Source of the DNA: Chloroflexota bacterium
GTDB lineage: Bacteria > Chloroflexota > Dormibacteria > Dormibacterales > Dormibacteraceae
Assembly: GCA_005879675.1 (NCBI GenBank)
Contig: VBJE01000107.1
Location: forward strand, 1 to 17,304
Direction: 5' to 3'
Length of the DNA: 17,304 bases
Part shown: one piece after another, positions 7,448 to 16,928 of the stretch
Layout of the letters: each line of letters opens with the position of its first letter
Position numbering within the stretch: the first letter of the stretch is position 1
Notes under the pieces: model-generated
What the model was told of the DNA's origin: nothing
The model's database searches: none
Seen by the model: only the letters and a program-made list of their open reading frames with translations
Position numbers and translations under genes: made by a program

Positions 7448-8937
7448 GTGCGGCTGCCTTCTCGCGCAGCTTGTAGCGCTGGATCTTGCCGGTCACGGTC
7501 TTCGGCAGGTCGCTGACGAACTCGATCATGTGCGGGTACTGGAATCGCTGCAGCCGCGACTTGCAGTGGTCCTGCAGCTGCTGCACCAGCGCATCGTCTT
7601 GCGAAATTGCCGCGGGCTTCGCGATCACGAAGGCCTTGATCCTGGTGAAGCCGTCGACCGTGATGCCGACCACCGCGCTCTCCGCCACCGCGGGGTGCTC
7701 GAGCAGCGCCGACTCGATCTCGATGGGCGAGACCCACAGGCCGCTGACCTTGATCATGTCGTCGGAGCGCCCCTCGTACCAGTAGAAGCCGTCCGCGTCG
7801 ACGCGATAGCGGTCGCCGGTCAAGAACCACTCGCCGAGGACTGAACGCTTCGAGCGCTCGTGCTGCGCCCAGTAGAGGGCGAGCGCGCTGTCGCCTTTGA
7901 CATAGAGGTCACCGGCCTCGCCGTTCTTCACGGCCTTGCCCTCTTCGTCGAGGATCTTGAGCTCGTAGCCGGGGACCGGCTTGCCGCTGGAACCAGGCCT
8001 CAGGTCGTCGAGGCGGTTCGAGCAGTAGATGTGCAGCATCTCGGTCGAGCCGACGCCGTCGAGGATGGTCAGGCCGAAGGCGTCCTTCCACCGCCGCCAG
8101 ACTTCCGCGGGCAGCGCCTCGGCGGCCGCGACGCAGTGCCGGATGCTCGAGAGGTTGCGGCTCTTCGCGCCCTCGAAGTTGAGGATCGCGTTGTAGAGCG
8201 TCGGCGCGCTGAAGAAGAGTGTCGGCCGGCGCTTCTCGATGGTGTCCAGGACTGTCGCGGGGGTGTGCCGGCCCGCGTGCAGCACGGTCGACGCGCCGAC
8301 CCAGTAAGGAAAGGTCAGGTTGTTGCCGAAGCCGTAGGCGTGGAAGAGGCCGGTCGTGGAAAAGGTCGTGTCGCTCTCCCTGATGCCGAGGACCTGCTCG
8401 GCGTAGGTGACGCACGTGTAGGGGATGTCGTGGTGGAGGTGGACGACGGCTTTGGGCTTGCCGGTGCTTCCCGAGCTGTAGAGCCAGAAGGCCATATCGT
8501 CCTTTCTCGTGGCTGCGGCCTGGATCTCGGTGTCGGGTTTTACCTGGTCGAAGCGAAGGACGATCGGCGGGTTGGCGGCGCGGTGCGCCGCAGCGGTGAG
8601 CTTCTCCTCGGTGCTGGCGTCGACGGCGACGACCCTCGCCAGCGAGTCGTCGAGGTAGTGGTCGTAGTCCTGGCTGCGCTGGAGCAGGGGGTTGACCGGG
8701 ACGGGGACGGCGCCGATGCGGATCGCCCCGAGGAACGTGCCGACCCAGCCGGGGGAGTCGTAGCCGGACGCCGAGGTCGAGGAGCTGGCGCGCGGCGCCG
8801 TGGGCGAGGTGGGAGAGGTCGAGGTAGGTGAGGTCGGCGGAGGAGGAGTGGATGGCGATCTTGGAGGACCTCGCCGGCAGGTTGCGGTCGAGGAGGTCGG
8901 CGCCGACGTTGTAGCGGTCGGGGAGATCCACCACCAT
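7440..8937 (-). pseudogene. Benzoate-CoA-ligase-family acyl-CoA synthetase, frameshifted by an internal deletion
   Basis: This AMP-forming ligase would join a carboxylic acid, ATP and CoA to give acyl-CoA, AMP and PPi. The N-terminus (from ATG 8937: NVGADLLDRNLP, LTYLDLSHL) lies in one frame and the rest, from GWVGTFLGAIRIGAVPVPVN, lies in the next. The switch falls near 8760-8770, where about 8-9 residues expected between LDLGVR and YDSP are also missing, so bases were lost rather than one slipped. After that all motifs are intact: YSSGSTGKPK, DGVGSTEMLHIYCSN and SGKPVPGYEL (benzoate-CoA-ligase hallmarks), FLTGDRY and the catalytic Lys in TVTGKIQRYKLRE. The stop overlaps the leuB-like start. 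It is first in the operon. It may be a true pseudogene or an assembly error; aromatic versus other acid substrate is not determined. Confidence 0.78.
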
Positions 8938-8960
8938 CGCAATCTTGGCATGGAAGGGGG

Positions 8961-8980
8961 AAGGACGGTGAAGGACGGTG
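8961..8980. repeat. Tandem repeat of 10 bp, two copies
   Basis: AAGGACGGTG occurs twice in a row at 8961-8970 and 8971-8980, inside a G-rich stretch of the intergenic region upstream of the ligase. It may be replication slippage; no function is evident. Confidence 0.6.
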
Positions 8981-9041
8981 AAGGGGGTGTGAGGGGTGGG
9001 TCTGGTGGCCCGGGACTTTGTGGGTTTGAATATAAATTTAC

Positions 9042-9070
9042 TTGCGATGAGTTGCTTTCTAGAACAAAAT
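9042..9070 (+). promoter_or_regulatory. Possible promoter of the HNH gene
   Basis: TTGCGA (9042-9047) and CAAAAT (9065-9070) stand 17 bp apart, each matching four of six bases of the sigma-70 hexamers, in the only AT-rich patch of the window (about 9025-9085). Transcription would start about 10 bases before the ATG at 9087, leaving a very short leader. The same patch probably also holds the promoter of the leftward operon, but I could not place good hexamers on that strand. Confidence 0.35.
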
Positions 9071-9085
9071 TTCGCACAATGTTCT
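9061..9085. promoter_or_regulatory. Inverted repeat, possible operator
   Basis: AGAACA (9061-9066) and TGTTCT (9080-9085) are perfect inverted arms around a 13-base centre. The repeat overlaps the suggested -10 element and ends one base before the ATG of the HNH gene, a position where a bound repressor would block expression. The spacing does not fit the actinobacterial LexA box. Confidence 0.35.
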
Positions 9086-9086
9086 C

Positions 9087-10187
9087 ATGCTCCGCATGGT
9101 CGAGGAAGACGCTGACATCGCCTACCGCATGATGGAGATCCGGCAGTGCATCGACCAGCTGGAGCTGGCCTTCTCGGAGCTGGCCGCCGAGTTCCAGCAG
9201 AGCAAGCATTGGGAGCACCAGGGGGCGAACAGCGCCATCGACTGGATGCGCTTCCACTGCCACATGACCTCCAACGCCGCCGCGGACCGGATCGCCGTCG
9301 GCGAGCATGCGCCGCAGATGCCGGAGAGCATCCAGGCGATGAAGGCCGATGTGATCGGCTTTCCCCACCTGACGGTGATGGCCCGGACCGCCGGGGCGGT
9401 GGATGAGGCTTTTGACGAGCTTCAGCTCCTTCCCCTGGCGCGCGAGAGCTCGCCCGGCAAGTTCCACTACAAGTGTCTTCACTACCGGCACGCGGTCAAC
9501 GCCGAGAGGTACGCCGCCGAGCAGGCGGAGCAGGTCCACGCCCGGACGCTGCACATGAGCACCTCGGATGACGGCTCGCTCTACCTGACCGGTTTCCTCG
9601 ACTCAGTCGGCGGCGCCATCGTGCGGAACGCGCTCGAGCCCCTGGCCAGGCGCGCCGGTAAAGACGATCACCGCCGCCGCCCGCAGCGACTGGCTGACGC
9701 CCTGGTCGAGTTTGCCGGCCACAAGCAGAAAATCCAGATGCAGGTAACGAGCTCGATCGAGACCCTGCTCGATGTCGCCGGCGCTCCCGGCGCGGAGACG
9801 GAGTTCTCCTTGCCCATCTCCTCCAAGACAGCGCAGCGCTGGGCTTGTGACTGCAGCGTCACCAGAGTCCTCATGAAGAAATCGGTCGTGATCGACGTGG
9901 GCCAGGCCGAGCGCACTATCCGCGGCCCCAAGCGACGTGCCCTCGTCGCCCGCGACCAGCACTGCCAGTGGCCGGGCTGCGAGCGGCCGGCCTCCTGGTG
10001 CGACGGCCACCACATCGTGTTCTGGACGCACGGCGGCGGCGATGACCTCGAGAACCTCTGCCTGCTGTGTACGCGGCATCACTGGAAGGTGCACGAGGGC
10101 GGCTGGAAGCTGATCAGAACGGACGAGGGCAACATCATCACCCTCTCGCCGCGAACGATGTTCAGCCCTCCGAGAGGGCCAGACTAA
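9087..10187 (+). CDS. DUF222 / 13E12-type HNH endonuclease domain protein
   Basis: The 366-residue protein has a helical N-terminal DUF222 region (about 1-250) and a C-terminal HNH nuclease fold. The zinc and catalytic elements are visible: C293 and C298 (QHCQWPGCERP), CDGHH at 305-309, N323 (DLENLCLLC), C325 and C328, then HHWKVH at 331-336. Such proteins are abundant, often multicopy, in actinobacteria, including the 13E12 repeat family of mycobacteria. They are presumed DNA nucleases of unclear role, sometimes linked to mobile DNA. The start at ATG 9087 is followed by another in-frame ATG three codons on; no ribosome binding site precedes either. The stop is 6 bp before the next gene, so the two are likely co-transcribed. 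No transposase or repeats flank it. Confidence 0.88.
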   Translation: MLRMVEEDADIAYRMMEIRQCIDQLELAFSELAAEFQQSKHWEHQGANSAIDWMRFHCHMTSNAAADRIAVGEHAPQMPESIQAMKADVIGFPHLTVMARTAGAVDEAFDELQLLPLARESSPGKFHYKCLHYRHAVNAERYAAEQAEQVHARTLHMSTSDDGSLYLTGFLDSVGGAIVRNALEPLARRAGKDDHRRRPQRLADALVEFAGHKQKIQMQVTSSIETLLDVAGAPGAETEFSLPISSKTAQRWACDCSVTRVLMKKSVVIDVGQAERTIRGPKRRALVARDQHCQWPGCERPASWCDGHHIVFWTHGGGDDLENLCLLCTRHHWKVHEGGWKLIRTDEGNIITLSPRTMFSPPRGPD

Positions 10188-10193
10188 GAGTCG

Positions 10194-10697
10194 ATGACGG
10201 TCGAGAGAAGGGCCCGTCGCTTCTCTTCAGAACGGCTCGAGCGTGTGGCGCGTCGACTGATGAACGCCTCTCCCCTGTGCTCCCTCGCGACCCTCTCGCC
10301 GGGAGGCCGCGCGCACATCAATCACATGTACTTCGCGTGGGGCGAGCGACTCGACGTGTTCTGGATCTCCGACCCAGATTCAATTCATTCGCGCAACCTC
10401 ACGCGCAACCGGTCCGCGGCCGTCACCGTCTACGCGTCCAACCAGGTCTGGGGGAAACCCGACCGGGGCATCCAGCTCTTCGGCACCGCGGGTGTCACGA
10501 ACATCAGCGAAGCCGCGCGAGTCTATGGAAAGAGATTCCGCGACTTCGACCCGGACGGCAACGATCTCCCCTACTACCGCTTCCGGCCACGGACGGTGAA
10601 GCTGTTCGACGAGCGCTCGCTGGCCGCAGGCACGCTGGTCACCGCGCGCGTCACCAGCGAGGGCCTGCGCTGGCTGAAAACCGAGGTCTGGGCCTAG
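10194..10697 (+). CDS. Pyridoxamine 5'-phosphate oxidase-fold (FMN/F420-binding split barrel) protein
   Basis: The 167-residue protein carries the split-barrel pattern: a first strand after NASPLCSLATLSPGGRAHINHMYFAW (about 24-49), then DVFWISDPDSIHSRNLTRN and SAAVTVYAS, where flavin phosphate is usually bound, and a later strand GIQLFGTAGV. Members of this family include PNPOx, flavin reductases and F420-dependent enzymes, as well as haem- or FMN-binding stress proteins. The sequence does not say which, and it lacks enough landmarks for true PdxH. The ATG at 10194 lies 6 bp after the HNH stop with a weak A/G-rich stretch upstream. It ends 3 bp from the convergent acyl-CoA synthetase stop, leaving no room for a terminator. 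Confidence 0.75.
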   Translation: MTVERRARRFSSERLERVARRLMNASPLCSLATLSPGGRAHINHMYFAWGERLDVFWISDPDSIHSRNLTRNRSAAVTVYASNQVWGKPDRGIQLFGTAGVTNISEAARVYGKRFRDFDPDGNDLPYYRFRPRTVKLFDERSLAAGTLVTARVTSEGLRWLKTEVWA

Positions 10698-10700
10698 CCG

Positions 10701-12278
10701 CTACTGGCGAACGATCGCCGCCGCGCCCTTCCTCAAGACGTACTTCTGGATCTTGCCCGTCGCCGTCTTCGGCAGCTCCGGCACGAACGTGACGCCGTGC
10801 GGCGCCTTGAAGTGGGCGAGCCGGTCGCGGGTGAAGGCGATCAGCTCCGCCTCGGTCGCCGAAGCTCCCGGCTTCAGCACCACGTAGGCGAAGGGCGCCT
10901 CGCCCCACTTCTCGTGAGGCAGCCCCACGATCGCCGCCTCCTGGACGGCGGGATGGCGCAGCAGCACGCCCTCCACCTCGATCGACGAGATGTTCTCGCC
11001 GCCGCTGATGATCACGTCTTTGATCCGGTCGCGAATCTCGACATAGCCGTCGGGGTGCAGCACCGCCGCATCGCCGGTGTGGAACCAGCCGTCCCCCATC
11101 ACCTTCTGCGTCGCCTCGGGGTCGTTGTAGTAGCCCTTCATGATCACGTTGCCGCGCGCGACGATCTCGCCCAGCGTGTTGCTGTCGGCCGGGACGTCGT
11201 GCCCCTGGTCGTCGACGACGCGCAGCTCGCAGGCCCCGATCATCTCCACGCCCGTCCGCGCCTTGATCACCGCGCGGTCGGTGATGGACATCGGCGCGTG
11301 CTCCGGCCGCGGCTCGCAGATGGTCAGGAACGGCGAGGTTTCGGTCAGCCCGTAGACCTGCGTCACCTCCCATCCGAACTCGCCTTCAAGGCGCTCGATC
11401 GTGGCCGCAGCGGGTGGAGCGCCGGCGGTGACCACATGCACGCCCTTCGGCACCTCGCCCCTCACCTCGCGCGAGGCATTCGCGAGCGAGATCAGCACGG
11501 TCGGGGCGGCGCACAGCCAGCCAACACCCTCTTTGCGCACGAGGTCGAACACGCGCGCCGGCTCCACCTTCGGCAGGCAGATGTGCCGGCCACCCACGGC
11601 GGTGATGATCCACACGAACGTCCAGCCGTTGGCGTGGAACATCGGCAGCGTCCACAGGTAGGTGTCGTCGACGGTGATGTGAAAGTGGACGAGCGTGTCC
11701 ATGACGTTCGCCCACGCGTTGCGGTGGGTGATCATCACGCCCTTCGGCTTCGCCGTCGTTCCGCTCGTGTAGTTGAGTGAGAGCAGGTCGTCCTCGCGCA
11801 CCTCGGCGCGGTTGAAGGCGGGCCCTGCCCGTTCGACCTCGGCGTCGTGCTCGCGCCAGCCCTTGCGGCCGCCCGCGCTGCCGAGAGACACGAACTGCTC
11901 GACGCCGCCCAACTGGTCGCGGACGCCGTCGATCGCGTCCAGATAGTCAGGGTGGACGCAAAGCACCTTCGCCCCCGAGTGGGAGGTGATGTAGACGAAG
12001 TCGTCGGCCGTCAGCCGGTAGTTGATCGGCACCAGCACGGCGCCGATCTGGGGCACGGCGTAGAACGACATCAGCTGCTCGAGGGTGTTGGGCGCGATGT
12101 AAGCGACGCGGTCGCCCTTCTCGACGCCCATCGCCTGCAGCGCCGCCGACCAGCGGTCGCAGCGTTCGAAGAACTGCTCGTAGGTCAGCCGCCGCTCGCC
12201 GTCGACGACCCCGATCCGGTCGCCGTACAGCTTGCGCGTCCGCCGCGCGAACTCGAGGGGTGTCAGCGGCGTCTCCAT
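10701..12278 (-). CDS. AMP-dependent acyl-CoA synthetase (medium/long-chain fatty acid type)
   Basis: The 525-residue enzyme activates a carboxylic acid to acyl-AMP and then acyl-CoA, releasing PPi. All adenylate-forming landmarks are present in order: YTSGTTAKPKGVMITHRN (ATP loop, about 168-185), LPMFHANGW, YGLTETSP, GWFHTGD, the hinge DRIKDVIISGGENISS and the catalytic Lys in PKTATGKIQKYVLR near the end. The GENISS hinge and FHANGW stretch suit the medium/long-chain or AlkK/DMSP-ligase-like group, a different branch from the ligase at 7440-8937. ATG 12278 has a strong site, AGGAGGAGG at 12282-12290, that overlaps the TAG of the preceding gene. As last gene of the acylphosphatase-pyrophosphatase cluster, its PPi would be removed by HppA. 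The acid substrate is unknown. Confidence 0.9.
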   Translation of the reverse strand: METPLTPLEFARRTRKLYGDRIGVVDGERRLTYEQFFERCDRWSAALQAMGVEKGDRVAYIAPNTLEQLMSFYAVPQIGAVLVPINYRLTADDFVYITSHSGAKVLCVHPDYLDAIDGVRDQLGGVEQFVSLGSAGGRKGWREHDAEVERAGPAFNRAEVREDDLLSLNYTSGTTAKPKGVMITHRNAWANVMDTLVHFHITVDDTYLWTLPMFHANGWTFVWIITAVGGRHICLPKVEPARVFDLVRKEGVGWLCAAPTVLISLANASREVRGEVPKGVHVVTAGAPPAAATIERLEGEFGWEVTQVYGLTETSPFLTICEPRPEHAPMSITDRAVIKARTGVEMIGACELRVVDDQGHDVPADSNTLGEIVARGNVIMKGYYNDPEATQKVMGDGWFHTGDAAVLHPDGYVEIRDRIKDVIISGGENISSIEVEGVLLRHPAVQEAAIVGLPHEKWGEAPFAYVVLKPGASATEAELIAFTRDRLAHFKAPHGVTFVPELPKTATGKIQKYVLRKGAAAIVRQ

Positions 12279-12288
12279 GTGCCTCCTC

Positions 12289-12618
12289 CTACGGGTTGAG
12301 CATCAATGCAAAATCGGCGGATCTGATGCCGCCCACGAATGCGTGGTGCGCCGCCGGCTCGAGCTCGACGGCCCGCTCGTAGACGAACGCGTACACATTG
12401 TCGAGGGTCCAGTCGCCGTAGCCCTGGATCCGCAGCCCGTAACGAAGGTCTTCGTCCTCCACGCCCCGGCGATGGAGGTCGATGGCGCGCGCGTAGATGG
12501 CCTTGAGGATGTCGAGCTGCATGCTGAGCTCGGCAATGGTCTTCGCGTCGCCGTCTGCCTCCACCAGCTGCTCGACCTGGGTTTCGAGGTCGGCGATCTC
12601 CTTCTGGTAGTCGTCCAC
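12289..12618 (-). CDS. Conserved-looking small protein, function unknown
   Basis: The 109-residue protein starts at GTG 12618, 27 bp after the hppA stop, with no strong ribosome binding site. Residues 1-55 are charged and heptad-like (EIADLETQVEQLVEADGD, then ELSMQLDILKAIYARAIDL), suggesting a helical hairpin or coiled coil. Residues 60-100 contain an aromatic stretch, YGLRIQGYGDWTLDNVYAFVYERAVEL. There is no signal peptide or membrane segment, so it is probably cytoplasmic. Its TAG is part of the ribosome binding site of the acyl-CoA synthetase, so translation may be coupled. The clean frame in an otherwise tight operon supports a real gene. I do not recognise the family. Confidence 0.7.
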   Translation of the reverse strand: MDDYQKEIADLETQVEQLVEADGDAKTIAELSMQLDILKAIYARAIDLHRRGVEDEDLRYGLRIQGYGDWTLDNVYAFVYERAVELEPAAHHAFVGGIRSADFALMLNP

Positions 12619-12645
12619 CCCAGACTGGAGTGTACTGCGGGGAAA

Positions 12646-14599
<1,954 letters not shown>

Positions 14600-14602
14600 C
14601 TA

Positions 14603-14610
14603 CCTCCCCT
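14603..14610 (-). promoter_or_regulatory. Ribosome binding site of hppA
   Basis: On the - strand AGGGGAGG is followed by TAG and the ATG at 14599. It is an unusually G-rich and close site that fixes the start of hppA; no other ATG lies nearby. Confidence 0.7.
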
Positions 14611-14614
14611 CAAT

Positions 14615-14633
14615 CGCGGCGAGAAGAGCCGCG
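14615..14633. other. Stem-loop in the hppA leader
   Basis: CGCGGC (14615-14620) and GCCGCG (14628-14633) form a 6-bp all-GC stem with a 7-base loop in the 62-bp gap between acylphosphatase and hppA, just upstream of the hppA ribosome binding site. There is no T-run after it, so it is not a normal terminator. It could dampen read-through or modulate hppA translation. Confidence 0.35.
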
Positions 14634-14661
14634 GAGCGATAGGTTAAAGGAACCGGCAAAG

Positions 14662-14934
14662 TCACCACGAGAGGTCGAATCCGCCAAGGGTGCCGGTGCC
14701 GTTCGACCACTGGACGTCGACCCGGTCCACCTGGGCCGTCCGCGGCCCGTCCTCGACCGCCCGCCTGAGATCCTCGAGCTTGTCGCGCGCTCCTTCCGCG
14801 ACCAGCTCGACCGTGCCGTCGGCGTTGTTGCGCACCCAGCCGGCGAGCCCGAGGTCTCGTGCCTTCCGCTGCACGAAGTAGCGAAAGCCGACTCCCTGCA
14901 CGTCTCCGTGCACCGTCGCATGGAGCCGTTCCAT
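14662..14934 (-). CDS. acyP: Acylphosphatase
   Basis: The 90-residue cytoplasmic enzyme hydrolyses acyl phosphates to carboxylate and phosphate. The active-site signature GDVQGVGFRYFV, with its catalytic Arg, and the second signature GWVRNNADGTVE, with the catalytic Asn, are both complete, and the length is normal for the family. I chose ATG 14934, which gives the canonical start MERLHATVHG and has GAGGA about 10 bases upstream; a GTG at 14958 would add eight residues and overlap the divergent gene. hppA follows 62 bp downstream on the same strand, so they may be co-transcribed. Acylphosphatases are often placed apart from any pathway, so the physiological substrate is open. Confidence 0.92.
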   Translation of the reverse strand: MERLHATVHGDVQGVGFRYFVQRKARDLGLAGWVRNNADGTVELVAEGARDKLEDLRRAVEDGPRTAQVDRVDVQWSNGTGTLGGFDLSW

Positions 14935-14951
14935 CCGTATATCGTCCTCGC

Positions 14952-15713
14952 ATGCCACTGTCCTGCATCGTCGCGATCGGCGACGAGCTGGTGGGCGGAT
15001 TCACCCTCGACACCAACTCGCACTGGATGTCCGAGCGGCTCAGGCTGCTCGGTTACCCGGTCAAGCGAGTCACCCAGATCCGCGACAAGCCGCGCGAGAT
15101 AGCGGAGCAGGTCGGGCGCGAGCTGGACGACGCCGATGTGACCGACGTCTTCCTCAGCGGCGGCCTCGGGCCCACCCCCGACGACCGGACCTTCGCCGCC
15201 CTCGCCGACGCGCTGGGTCGCGAGCTCGTGATCTGGGAGGAGACGCGGGCGCGGATCGGGCGGCGCGTGCAGCGCATGCATTCGATGGGTCTCCTCGAGT
15301 CGCCGGACGTGACCGAGGGCAACCTGCGCATGGCGAGGATCCCGGCCGAGCCCGCGCACGTCTTCAAGAACCGCCGGGGCATGGCCCCGGGCACTCTCTA
15401 CGAGGTCAGGGGAAAGCGGGTCTTCGTCCTGCCGGGGGTGCCGCTCGAGATGAAAGGCATCTTCACCGAGGAGATCGAGCCCGAGTTCCTCGGCGGTGGC
15501 AACGCGGCCACGGTGAGGGAGCTGCGCTTCAACTTCGCGGTGGAGGCGCGCTTCTACCCGCTGATGCGCGAGCTCGAGGAGAGCTATCCCGACGTGTCGG
15601 TTGGCTCCTACCCGAACTTCGAGACCAAGGAGCTCGTGATCCGCGTCCTGGGCGCAGACCCGAAGCGGGTCGAGCAGGCGCTCGAAGAGATAAGGCGGAG
15701 GGCCCCGGTCTAG
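14952..15713 (+). CDS. CinA N-terminal (MoaB/MogA-like) domain protein
   Basis: The 253-residue protein begins MPLSCIVAIGDELVGGFTLDTN, the standard opening of the CinA/COG1058 molybdopterin-binding-like domain, and has the second signature FLSGGLGPTPDDRTFAALADALG (positions about 60-82). It ends without the C-terminal PncC amidase domain found in full CinA (over 400 residues), so it is the single-domain form, for which nucleotide (ADP-ribose or CoA-type) pyrophosphatase activity has been described in the wider family. The start is ATG 14952; upstream frame is open but not homologous. There is no ribosome binding site, and only 17 bp separate it from the divergent acylphosphatase start, so it may be nearly leaderless. 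The stop shares CTAG with the convergent sigma factor gene. Confidence 0.82.
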   Translation: MPLSCIVAIGDELVGGFTLDTNSHWMSERLRLLGYPVKRVTQIRDKPREIAEQVGRELDDADVTDVFLSGGLGPTPDDRTFAALADALGRELVIWEETRARIGRRVQRMHSMGLLESPDVTEGNLRMARIPAEPAHVFKNRRGMAPGTLYEVRGKRVFVLPGVPLEMKGIFTEEIEPEFLGGGNAATVRELRFNFAVEARFYPLMRELEESYPDVSVGSYPNFETKELVIRVLGADPKRVEQALEEIRRRAPV

Positions 15714-16846
15714 GCGCTCAGCTTTCGCTCCAGCAGCGAGCGCTCGGCCGGGTTCTGGCAGAGCTCGAGCGCCCGGATCCGGGCCTCTCGCGCCAGCGTG
15801 GTCTCACCAAGCTCATCGAGCAGCTCGGCCCGCGTGGCGTGGAACAGGTGATACGCGCCCAGCGAGATCGCAAGTTCGTTGACCTCGCCCAGGGCGACCC
15901 GCGGCCCGCTGACGTGGCTCAGCGCGACCGCCCGGTTGAGGCGAACGACAGGGGTGTCGGTGAGCCGCAGCAGCGCGTCGTACAGGGCGACGATCTGGGA
16001 CCAGTCGGTCTCTCGCCACGACCTGGCCCCCGCGTGCACCGCCGCGATGGCCGCCTGCAGCTGGTACGGACCAGGTGCGCCCATCGCAGCCGCTCGATTC
16101 AGCGCCTCCACTCCGTCCGCGATCGCGGCCGAGTCCCACAACGCGCGGTCCTGCTCCGGGAGGAGCACGATCTCGCCCGCCGAGTCGAAGCGCGCGCGCG
16201 AGCGCGCCAGGTGAAGCCTCATCAACACGACGAGGCCCAGGACTTCGGCCTGCTCGGGCAAAAGCCGGGCGACCAGGCTCGCCAGCCACATCGCATCCTC
16301 CGCGATGTCGCGCCGCGACGCCACCTGCGGCCCGCGGCTCAGGTAACCCTCGTTGAACATCAGGTAGAGCACCGCCAGCACGGCGTCCACACGAGGCACC
16401 AGCTCGGCGCCCTGCGGCACGCGGTAGGGGATGTTGGCTTCCACGATCTTGCGTTTGGCGCGGACGATCCGCTGGGCCATCGTCGGCTCGGAGACCAGGA
16501 ACGCCGCGGCGATCTCCTGGGTGGTGAAGCCCGCGACCGCGCGCAGGGTCAGCGCGACCTGCGCCTCCTGGGCCAGCGCCGGGTGGCAGCACGTGAAGAT
16601 CAGGCGCAGCCGGTCGTCCGCCTCTGAGGCTTCAGGTGGCATGGTCGATCGCTCCAGCAGGGCGAGCTTCTCGGCGTAGCGCTGATCGCGGCGAAGCAGG
16701 TCGATGGCGCGACGCCGCGCCGCTGTCATGAGCCATGCTCCGGGGTTGTCGGGGATGCCCAGGACGGGCCACTTCTCCAGGGCCACGAGCAAGCTGTCCT
16801 GGACCACCTCCTCGGCGATGTCGAAGTTGCCGATGAGGCGGACCAT
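15710..16846 (-). CDS. ECF RNA polymerase sigma factor with C-terminal extension (ECF42-like)
   Basis: From ATG 16846 it encodes 378 residues, but the same frame upstream (to about 16924 or 16942) encodes TEAALTAVFREEAAKLTGA, which looks like the missing start of sigma region 2. Only CTG codons could begin it there, so the true start is uncertain. Region 2 follows (AEEVVQDSLLVALEKWP, then PGAWLMTAARRRAIDLLRR) and region 4 after it (LTLRAVAGFTTQEIAAAFLVSEPTMAQRIVRAKRKI). A 200-residue helical extension (LMFNEGYLSRG, VVRLNRAVALSHVSGP) is the TPR-like DUF6596 end of ECF42 factors. These are typically coupled to a DGPF protein instead of an anti-sigma factor, and exactly such a gene lies immediately upstream. 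Targets cannot be read from the sequence. Confidence 0.88.
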   Translation of the reverse strand: MVRLIGNFDIAEEVVQDSLLVALEKWPVLGIPDNPGAWLMTAARRRAIDLLRRDQRYAEKLALLERSTMPPEASEADDRLRLIFTCCHPALAQEAQVALTLRAVAGFTTQEIAAAFLVSEPTMAQRIVRAKRKIVEANIPYRVPQGAELVPRVDAVLAVLYLMFNEGYLSRGPQVASRRDIAEDAMWLASLVARLLPEQAEVLGLVVLMRLHLARSRARFDSAGEIVLLPEQDRALWDSAAIADGVEALNRAAAMGAPGPYQLQAAIAAVHAGARSWRETDWSQIVALYDALLRLTDTPVVRLNRAVALSHVSGPRVALGEVNELAISLGAYHLFHATRAELLDELGETTLAREARIRALELCQNPAERSLLERKLSA

Positions 16847-16928
16847 GGCGCCGGTGAGCTTCGCGGCCTCCTCGCGGAAGACCGCTGTGAGTGCAGCTTC
16901 GGTTGCGGATCGTGTTTCGGTCAGAACC

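Noticed and set aside
8760..8775. Programmed ribosomal frameshift in the ligase gene
   Set aside because: There is no slippery run at the switch, and conserved residues are missing as well, which frameshifting cannot restore.
9062..9084. LexA/SOS box upstream of the HNH gene (GAAC...GTTC)
   Set aside because: The actinobacterial box needs GAAC and GTTC four bases apart; here they are 15 apart.
9087..10187. Group II intron or insertion sequence suggested by the HNH domain
   Set aside because: There is no reverse transcriptase, transposase, terminal inverted repeat or target duplication around it; the domain order is that of stand-alone DUF222 proteins.
12263..12645. C-terminal extension of the pyrophosphatase frame past 12646
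   Set aside because: After the deletion junction the frame translates out-of-frame hppA and the next gene; the sequence is Arg/Gly-rich and unrelated to the family.
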